Assembly (NCBI GenBank): GCA_965372465.1
Contig: CBDVCK010000096.1
Location: forward strand, 1 to 11,556
Direction of reading: 5' to 3'
Length of the DNA stretch: 11,556 nt
Origin: GCA-020348445 sp965372465
Lineage (GTDB): Archaea > Thermoplasmatota > Thermoplasmata > GCA-020350865
Program-made: the position numbers and the translations under genes
The notes under the pieces: model-generated
Database searches by the model: none
Seen by the model: the letters and a program-made list of their open reading frames with translations, nothing else
Told to the model about the DNA's origin: nothing
In this document: one piece after another, positions 7,360 through 11,556 of the stretch
How the letters are laid out: every line of letters begins with the position of its first letter
How positions within the stretch are numbered: the first letter of the stretch is position 1

Positions 7360-8706
7360 ATGGAAAACACTCGGGAACAAGATAGAGTTTGCGAAAATTG
7401 CAAAGGGCTTTTAACCTACATCAACCAATACGATCGATGGTACTGCTATCATTGCGAAATGTATTCCGAACCGCATAAACCTACTGAGCCAGAGAAACAG
7501 GAGTCTTATCATTCCGAGCCCAAATCAAAAAAGAATGCCAAGATTGCAGCAGTCTTCGTGGCCCTCATTTTGGTAATCGCCTCCATTGCCTACATCCTTA
7601 TGCAAAAGTCTCCCGAGAAAGAAAAAGAATTGATTTCCATCTACGATGTCTCCGAGATCAGGGAGCTGGATGTAATTGAAGATGTCCCAATAAGATATGT
7701 CAAACAGGATGAATTGAGCGAGTTTTTGTCAGATTCCCTTACCGAGGAGGATTTGGAGGACTTGGAAGAAACGAGACTGCTTTTCTATTCCCTGTTCCTT
7801 CTTGATTACGAGGAGAACCTTACCCAGATTCTTGTGGATGCCTACGTATCTGAGGGAATGGGGTTCTACGATCCCGCAAATGAAGAGATTGTGATGGTAA
7901 GCGGGTTTTCATCAGTAATGGACAGGGTTACTCTATCCCACGAGTTCACACATGCACTCCAGGATCAGCATTTTGATTTGACTGCCTTTCAGGAGTCGGT
8001 AACCGGTGATGAGGAGCTGGCAAGGTCAGCAGTTTTTGAAGGGGATGCGACATTGACCATGTCCTTGTATATGCTGACCCTTTCAGAAAAAGAGATTCAG
8101 GATTTACTCAAGGAAACTTCAGAGTTGTCGGGCTCTTCAAATGATATTCCCTTTGTGATTCAGGAGATGATGATGTTCCCTTACGAATACGGCTTACAAT
8201 TCGTTCAGGCATTGTATATGGACGGGGGATGGACCTCGGTAAACGCAGCTTACACAAATCCACCCACAACAACAGAGCAGGTGATGCATGTGGAAAAATA
8301 TGCTTCACATGAGCCACCAGTTACTGTAACTTTTGATTCCGAAGTTGAGAACATGACCTTGATTGTGAACGATACAGTTGGAGAGTTCATGATATATTTG
8401 ATGCTGGACAATTACCTTTCAGCAGACAGAGCCTGGAACGGAGCTGATGGATGGGGTGGTGATAGGTTCTATTACTACAGAAACGAGACCGATTTTCTAA
8501 GTGTGTTCAAAATATATTGGGATGATAGACTGGAAGCAGGGGAATTTTATAACATCTATGAAGAATGGATAGATTCTCTGCCCTCCGAATACGATGATAT
8601 AATATCGGAAGATCGTCTGCAAATAGAAATAGAGCAATTATGGTGGTCAGATGTCACTACTATCTATTACTCAAGCGACGCGCAAATAATAAACAATCTC
8701 AGGTAA
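7360..8706 (+). CDS. Zinc-ribbon, membrane-anchored HEFTH metalloprotease
   Basis: This 448-residue protein has three parts. A zinc ribbon (Cys11, 14, 29, 32) is followed by a charged linker. A single TM helix at about 60-81 has lysines on its N-terminal side, so the ribbon should be cytoplasmic and the rest outside. The exported domain (about 90-448) contains LSHEFTHALQDQHFDL: HExxH with His194, Glu195 and His198, followed by AVFEGDAT with Glu227 as the likely third zinc ligand, a gluzincin arrangement. The later PPTTTEQVMHVEKY at 301-314 recurs in bacterial and archaeal proteins with a similar HExxHALQDQHFDL core, most of them uncharacterised. The active-site residues are intact, so an active peptidase is likely, but no substrate can be named. 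The start is ATG 7360 with a weak AAGGT site at 7350-7354. It is probably co-transcribed with the preceding ribbon protein. Confidence 0.88.
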   Translation: MENTREQDRVCENCKGLLTYINQYDRWYCYHCEMYSEPHKPTEPEKQESYHSEPKSKKNAKIAAVFVALILVIASIAYILMQKSPEKEKELISIYDVSEIRELDVIEDVPIRYVKQDELSEFLSDSLTEEDLEDLEETRLLFYSLFLLDYEENLTQILVDAYVSEGMGFYDPANEEIVMVSGFSSVMDRVTLSHEFTHALQDQHFDLTAFQESVTGDEELARSAVFEGDATLTMSLYMLTLSEKEIQDLLKETSELSGSSNDIPFVIQEMMMFPYEYGLQFVQALYMDGGWTSVNAAYTNPPTTTEQVMHVEKYASHEPPVTVTFDSEVENMTLIVNDTVGEFMIYLMLDNYLSADRAWNGADGWGGDRFYYYRNETDFLSVFKIYWDDRLEAGEFYNIYEEWIDSLPSEYDDIISEDRLQIEIEQLWWSDVTTIYYSSDAQIINNLR

Positions 8707-8709
8707 GTA

Positions 8710-9021
8710 TTATCTTCTTTTACTCTGACCCGAGACCCGATCCACGTACGAAAGCGCCCGTTCTCTTTCCTTCTGGTTCGGACTCTTGTACACTATGTCC
8801 ATGAGACCGTCGAAAGCAGCCTCGCCCATGGTTCCCAGGATGTCTATCGCCTTTGTTCTCTCATCCGAGGTTTTGCCTTCCACTGCGACTCTTAATATCT
8901 TCTCAACCTTTTCCTGCTCTCCTGCAAGTGTCATGATGTAGTCATGCCAGGACATGGTGCCTTTTTTGAATTCCAGCCTTTCGAACTCATCGTTCTCGAA
9001 GGTCACATTAATTGTTTTCAT
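8710..9021 (-). CDS. Small ribbon-helix-helix-like protein, possible regulator
   Basis: This 103-residue protein is not a family I can name with certainty. The first 33 residues (MKTINVTFENDEFERL, then a short loop and MSWHDYIMTLA) have the strand-then-helix layout of an archaeal ribbon-helix-helix N-terminus, as in many antitoxins and small repressors. Residues 34-95 are predicted helical, with a HEAT-like feel (AIDILGTMGEAAFDGLMDIV), and the tail is basic (SKRR). The start is ATG 9021, supported by a GGGGG ribosome site (complement of 9031-9035) 9 nt upstream. It is transcribed divergently from the double-ribbon gene and converges on the metalloprotease gene with a 3-bp gap, so it may control the shared intergenic region. 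No toxin-like partner is adjacent on its strand. A DNA-binding role is inference. Confidence 0.78.
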   Translation of the reverse strand: MKTINVTFENDEFERLEFKKGTMSWHDYIMTLAGEQEKVEKILRVAVEGKTSDERTKAIDILGTMGEAAFDGLMDIVYKSPNQKERERALSYVDRVSGQSKRR

Positions 9022-9213
9022 TTTTCTTTTCCCCCTTTATACTCTCTTAGTAAGTTAGTAAGTAAGTTATTGGTTATAAATGTTTTGGTAATTTGCGGAT
9101 TTGCACCTAAATGGCTTTCTTACCAGGAAACTTCATCCTACATGAGATAAAACCCCAACTTTTATAGAAGATAAAGCCTTTTTACACTAAAAATACACCG
9201 GGAGGGTGAAACG
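9022..9213. promoter_or_regulatory. Divergent promoter region with TTAGTAAG tandem repeat
   Basis: Leftward, TTTATAAC (complement of 9073-9080) is a TATA candidate for the 103-residue protein and would start a transcript near 9050. Between that box and the start lie two exact head-to-tail copies of TTAGTAAG (9047-9054 and 9055-9062), plus a partial TAAG at 9063-9066. That is a plausible operator position. Rightward, TTTTATA at 9160-9166 would start a transcript near 9188. A strong GGAGGGTGA ribosome site at 9201-9209 follows for the double-ribbon protein. Confidence 0.5.
9047..9066. repeat. TTAGTAAG short tandem repeat
   Basis: Two perfect adjacent 8-bp units, TTAGTAAG, are followed by a third half unit TAAG. 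They lie between the probable TATA box and ribosome site of the leftward 103-residue gene. The position fits a binding site for a small dimeric repressor, possibly the product of that gene, but simple low-complexity repetition is also possible. Confidence 0.5.
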
Positions 9214-9483
9214 ATTCAAGCAGCAACTTGTCCTTCATGTAAAAGACAGCTGGTCTGGAGTGATATAAACCAGCAGTGGTACTGCCAGAAATGCGAGATT
9301 TTCTATCAACCAGGTGCAAACGCACCACATGCCGCAATTGATCATTTAGTAGAAGAGGTTAGGGATATCTTCAACCCGAAACCTAAGCATCAAATCTACT
9401 ATTGTTCATCCTGCAGCACACCACTAAACTGGGTTCAACAATACAACAGATGGTACTGCTATACCTGTAGAAAATATGTATAA
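9214..9483 (+). CDS. Double zinc-ribbon small protein with non-canonical start
   Basis: An 89-codon frame ending in TAA at 9481-9483 encodes two zinc ribbons. The first has Cys6, 9, 24 and 27; the second has Cys64, 67, 82 and 85. Both have exactly 14 residues between the cysteine pairs and WYC at the third cysteine. A charged linker (about 28-60) joins them, and there is no TM segment. The frame has no ATG, GTG or TTG, so automated callers would miss it. The strong GGAGGGTGA site at 9201-9209 is ideally spaced (8 nt after GGAGG) for ATT 9214, or 5 nt for ACG 9211. Alternatively, one missing A after GTG 9206 would give GTG-AAA-ACG-ATT in frame, but that GTG directly abuts GGAGG. The ribbons match those of the two membrane proteins upstream, so it may be their soluble partner. 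The coding call is strong; the start is uncertain. Confidence 0.8.
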   Translation: MQAATCPSCKRQLVWSDINQQWYCQKCEIFYQPGANAPHAAIDHLVEEVRDIFNPKPKHQIYYCSSCSTPLNWVQQYNRWYCYTCRKYV

Positions 9484-9487
9484 GGCA

Positions 9488-9527
9488 TTTTTTTAAAGAT
9501 TAAAGAAAGTCACCATTAAAGGTGACT
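9488..9527. terminator. Shared terminator between convergent genes
   Basis: Five bases after the double-ribbon stop is a run of seven T (9488-9494), the usual archaeal termination signal for rightward transcripts. It is followed by a perfect 7-bp inverted repeat, AGTCACC (9508-9514) and GGTGACT (9521-9527), with a 6-nt loop. The hairpin lies 9 bp beyond the stop codon of the leftward LURP-one-like gene, so it could stop or protect both converging transcripts. Confidence 0.6.
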
Positions 9528-9536
9528 GTGTCTGAT

Positions 9537-10166
9537 TTATTCGTGCTCGCCAATATCCATCATAAGTCCTGCAGCCATTGCAAGCCTTCTGTCAAATGTG
9601 CGGTTCGGATCCTGGTTCAGATCAATTGTGTATACGTCACCAATTATTTTGAATTTCTCGGTCACGATACCCACAGGATTTCCGCCCAAAGTAACGTCGT
9701 ATTTGTAGGGCAGGTGCCTCCAAATAAAGCGCCTTATTATCCAGCTGATCCCGCCTCTTTCCTTGATAAGGCCTATTTCCTGCCTGTTCCGGTTCATGAT
9801 TATCCATTCGTCCTTTATCATGGATTTTAAACCCTTGCGTTTCAAAATTCCAATGAGTTCTCCACTTTGTGAATCCATGACCTGGTAGGACCCCGAGAAA
9901 TCAAGAATCTGCTCCTGTTTGATCTTCAGCATTTCCGTTGTCATATTTTTGTCGGTATAGATTCTTATGTCTTCCTTCAATTTCAATAGTTTTTGATGGC
10001 AAAAACCAATGTCCCTTTTGTTTCCATCCTGCAAATAGTATTTGTTGCCAAGGGATAATTTCTTTTGTTTTATTACAAAATTGTTCCCTTGCAGCATCTG
10101 TTGTGCCAAGGTGGCTGACCTTGCAGGGGCCTGGGGCACGGTTTGAGCTTGCACTACATTCGGCAT
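9537..10166 (-). CDS. LURP-one-related / scramblase-like (tubby-fold) protein
   Basis: This 209-residue protein resembles the LURP-one-related/phospholipid-scramblase-like superfamily, whose members share a 12-stranded tubby-type beta barrel. Visible signatures are NNFVIKQKKLSLGNKYYLQD at 28-47, IRIYTD at 67-72, KIKQEQILDFSGSYQVMDS at 81-99, GILKRKGLKSMIKDEWII at 106-123 and a final strand-helix VYTIDL with FDRRLAMAAGLMMD at 191-204. Residues 1-27 form a Q/A/P-rich flexible extension with no signal peptide. The biochemical role of prokaryotic members is not established; membrane-lipid binding or signalling are possibilities, not conclusions. The start is ATG 10166, with a GGAG site (complement of 10175-10178) 8 nt upstream. 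It is a single-gene unit with its own promoter in the large gap behind it. Confidence 0.85.
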   Translation of the reverse strand: MPNVVQAQTVPQAPARSATLAQQMLQGNNFVIKQKKLSLGNKYYLQDGNKRDIGFCHQKLLKLKEDIRIYTDKNMTTEMLKIKQEQILDFSGSYQVMDSQSGELIGILKRKGLKSMIKDEWIIMNRNRQEIGLIKERGGISWIIRRFIWRHLPYKYDVTLGGNPVGIVTEKFKIIGDVYTIDLNQDPNRTFDRRLAMAAGLMMDIGEHE

Positions 10167-10298
10167 TATATCAACTCCTATATTTTTTTGATACCCTTCC
10201 GATATTGGGTGTCAATGTTAAATATAATTCTCATATAAATATATTTCATCTAATTACCCCTGTTTTTGGAGTATCTTTCGCAACCCCGTATATGATTT

Positions 10299-10315
10299 GA
10301 TTGTTTTTAACAATC
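10299..10315. repeat. 7-bp inverted repeat with 3-nt loop
   Basis: GATTGTT and AACAATC form a perfect stem around TTT on the + strand (AAA on the - strand). It lies about 130 bp upstream of the LURP-one-like start and is not followed by a T tract in the leftward direction, so it is a weak terminator candidate. It could equally be a protein-binding site or chance in AT-rich DNA. Confidence 0.35.
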
Positions 10316-10386
10316 TTAAAAATCTGGAAAAACCGGTGCTTTTACTCGTTTACCCTGTTAAATTCAACTCCGTTATTATGAAAATA

Positions 10387-10494
10387 TCACTCACCCCTGT
10401 AGACCTCATGATATTTACGTGCAATTTTATTTTCTGGCCTTTTTGGTTCCATAGTCAGTTCATTAATATTCATCAGAAGAGTGATCTTACGCAT
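10387..10494 (-). CDS. Possible 35-residue small protein
   Basis: A minus-strand frame from ATG 10494 to TGA encodes a hydrophilic 35-residue peptide starting MRKITLLMNINELTMEPKRP and ending HEVYRGE. A TATA-like TTAAGTATTTAT (complement of about 10509-10520) lies roughly 20-24 bp upstream, compatible with leaderless transcription, and AAGGG directly precedes the ATG. The charged, ordered-looking C-terminal half is unlike random AT-rich translation, but at this length chance is a real possibility. It may also be the remnant of a longer gene. No family is recognised. Confidence 0.25.
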   Translation of the reverse strand: MRKITLLMNINELTMEPKRPENKIARKYHEVYRGE

Positions 10495-10589
10495 ACCCTT
10501 GTGGGATGATAAATACTTAAAAGACAAGAAAAAAACCGAATCAAATAAATGAATGGTTAATTACCTTTTCAGATAACTAGGGTTGAATA

Positions 10590-10600
10590 AGAATCATTCT
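10590..10600. promoter_or_regulatory. Palindrome AGAATCATTCT, possible operator
   Basis: AGAAT and ATTCT are perfect inverted arms around a central C. The surrounding sequence (TGAGAATGATTCTTATTC on the minus strand) is reminiscent of the GATAATGATTATC-type iron box of Fur-family regulators. It lies about 30 bp beyond the stop of the PKD protein, where no promoter for a flanking gene is obvious, so function is doubtful. Confidence 0.25.
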
Positions 10601-10629
10601 CATTTATGCATTAGTTATTCATTAATATT

Positions 10630-11556
10630 TTAAGAAGTGGGAGGCGGAGGTGGTGGGGGAGGTGGTAGTTGCATGGGCGGTTCGTATGAAGGCTCAGCAG
10701 GCGGAGGAGGTATCTCCTGGTCCATTGGCTGTGTTATTTCTTGAGTGGATTCGATTTGAGTTTCCTGCACTGGCTCTTTTGGTTTTCTTTTCATCAGAAT
10801 TGCCAGAACAACTACAATTATTATTGCAGCAACAATCAATAGAATCCACCAATAATCCATTAGCTCCATTTCTTCATCAGCTCCTGGATCCTTTGGCCTG
10901 GGATCTCTTATATCATGTATACCGTCCCCATCGTCATCCGTATCCATCCAGGGTTGGGAGTTGTTTTCATCGCCGTCAGGCAATCCATCACCGTCTGTAT
11001 CAAGGGGTGTATCTGCAGGGTCCTTGGGGTCAGAGCCAAGGAAATTTTCCCATTCGTCCAAATAGCCGTCGTTATCATCATCCTCATCTTCATGATCTAG
11101 AATCTCATCTCCGTCCGTATCTTCGAAAATAATAACATTAACTGTGGTTGTTGCGGATGTAGTCAATCCCTTTGTGTCCATAACTTCCATTTTTACTGTG
11201 TAGGTACCCAGAGAATCATACTGATAAGATGCGGTCTTGGTTGAGTTCCAAGCAGTCTCCCATACACCATCATTATCAAAGTCCCAACGCACCAAAAGGC
11301 TTTCGATTTCATCCTCTGTATCGGAACTGCCGCTTGCATCGAAGTTAAAGGTCTGGGAGATGTTCCCTGATTGTGGTGAGACCTCAAATACCGCAGTGGG
11401 AGGGATGTTTGCTATCTCTATCTTTAGGGTTTTGTTATGAGTAAGCAGATCATTGTCCCTTACCTCAAGTAAAACTGTATGGTTGCCTGACAAGAGGTAT
11501 TGATGGGCAGCTGTTTTTGAAGTGCTCCAGCCAGTATCCCAGACTCCATCGTTTTC
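10630..11556 (-). CDS. Tandem PKD-domain, calcium-repeat surface protein (partial)
   Basis: The frame is open to the right edge, so only the last 308 residues are seen and the start is outside the window. From the edge come the end of one PKD domain (ENDGVWDTGW to LLEVRDND) and a full second PKD domain (about residues 52-141 of the fragment, with WDFDNDGVWETAW and GTYTVKMEVMD). Then come thrombospondin-type-3-like Ca-binding repeats rich in DTDGDG and DDDNDG (about 145-215), an acidic spacer, one TM helix (about 234-254) followed by KRKPK, and a roughly 50-residue cytoplasmic tail ending in nine consecutive prolines. The topology is extracellular-out with a C-terminal anchor, typical of archaeal envelope adhesion or S-layer-associated proteins. 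PKD modules commonly mediate protein or glycan contacts. The two visible PKD domains are closely similar, suggesting internal duplication. Confidence 0.9.
   Translation of the reverse strand, partial: ENDGVWDTGWSTSKTAAHQYLLSGNHTVLLEVRDNDLLTHNKTLKIEIANIPPTAVFEVSPQSGNISQTFNFDASGSSDTEDEIESLLVRWDFDNDGVWETAWNSTKTASYQYDSLGTYTVKMEVMDTKGLTTSATTTVNVIIFEDTDGDEILDHEDEDDDNDGYLDEWENFLGSDPKDPADTPLDTDGDGLPDGDENNSQPWMDTDDDGDGIHDIRDPRPKDPGADEEMELMDYWWILLIVAAIIIVVVLAILMKRKPKEPVQETQIESTQEITQPMDQEIPPPPAEPSYEPPMQLPPPPPPPPPTS

Larger units (their letters stand above)
10167..10629. other. 463-bp intergenic stretch, mostly AT-rich non-coding
   Basis: The left end carries the leftward promoter of the LURP-one-like gene: AT-rich TATA candidates are the complements of 10217-10228 and 10232-10245, giving a leader of roughly 30 nt. 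The middle has a perfect 7-bp inverted repeat GATTGTT/AACAATC (10299-10315, 3-nt loop) and a doubtful 35-codon ORF on the minus strand. The right end, just beyond the stop of the PKD protein, has an 11-bp palindrome at 10590-10600. A 12-bp exact repeat TTCATTAATATT occurs at 10459-10470 and 10618-10629. A 70-codon plus-strand frame at 10297-10509 has no ribosome site and unlikely composition. I see no RNA gene. Confidence 0.5.

Noticed and set aside
8710..9021. Toxin-antitoxin pair centred on the RHH-like protein
   Set aside because: No toxin-like ORF is adjacent on the same strand; neighbours are a metalloprotease (convergent) and a zinc-ribbon protein (divergent).
10297..10509. 70-codon plus-strand ORF in the intergenic gap
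   Set aside because: No ribosome site, hydrophobic/aromatic composition typical of translated AT-rich DNA, and it overlaps the better-looking minus-strand small ORF.
10459..10629. 12-bp direct repeat TTCATTAATATT as possible insertion-site duplication or attachment site
   Set aside because: Pure A/T-rich low-complexity sequence with no integrase, transposase or terminal inverted repeats between or near the copies; chance is likely.
10650..11132. 160-codon plus-strand frame opposite the PKD protein
   Set aside because: It is the antisense of the proline-rich and Asp-rich coding sequence; the Leu/Gln-rich translation is explained by that and the PKD frame is clearly real.

Overview
The window looks like chromosomal DNA from a euryarchaeal archaeon, most plausibly an uncultured Thermoplasmata-type lineage. 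The evidence is AT-rich TATA-type promoter elements about 25 bp from expected transcript starts, one probable leaderless GTG start, GGAGG-type ribosome sites elsewhere, a run of small zinc-ribbon membrane proteins, and a PKD/calcium-repeat surface protein with a C-terminal membrane anchor. I see no rRNA, tRNA, CRISPR array, transposase or phage gene. The lineage call is an inference from gene style, not from a marker gene.

Region 1 (1-4133, + strand) is a surface-sugar cassette. It has the last codons of an upstream gene, then a NodU/CmcH-family O-carbamoyltransferase, a DegT/DnrJ/EryC1/StrS PLP sugar aminotransferase and a Gfo/Idh/MocA NAD-dependent sugar dehydrogenase. The last two are 12 bp apart. 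The dehydrogenase/aminotransferase pair is the usual route to an amino group on a nucleotide-linked sugar, and the carbamoyltransferase could decorate that or another sugar.

Region 2 (4154-6447, - strand) is a two-gene operon: an acyl-CoA-synthetase-like AMP-forming ligase and a class I SAM methyltransferase that overlap by one base (TGATG). It converges on region 1.

Region 3 (6580-9483) is the most unusual part. Three genes carry the same zinc ribbon, CxxC-x14-CxxC with an invariant WYC at the third cysteine, four copies in all. It sits at the C-terminus of a coiled-coil two-TM protein, at the N-terminus of a single-TM protein with an outward-facing HEFTH metalloprotease, and twice in an 89-residue protein that has no ATG/GTG/TTG start. 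A 103-residue ribbon-helix-helix-like protein lies between them on the opposite strand. The predicted topology puts every ribbon in the cytoplasm, so the set may be a membrane-protease module linked by its ribbons; that is an inference.

Region 4 (9537-11556, - strand) has a LURP-one/scramblase-like (tubby-fold) protein, a 463-bp mostly non-coding stretch with a weak 35-codon ORF, and the C-terminal part of a tandem-PKD surface protein with DxDxDG calcium repeats, one TM helix and a cytoplasmic polyproline tail. This last gene runs off the right edge.
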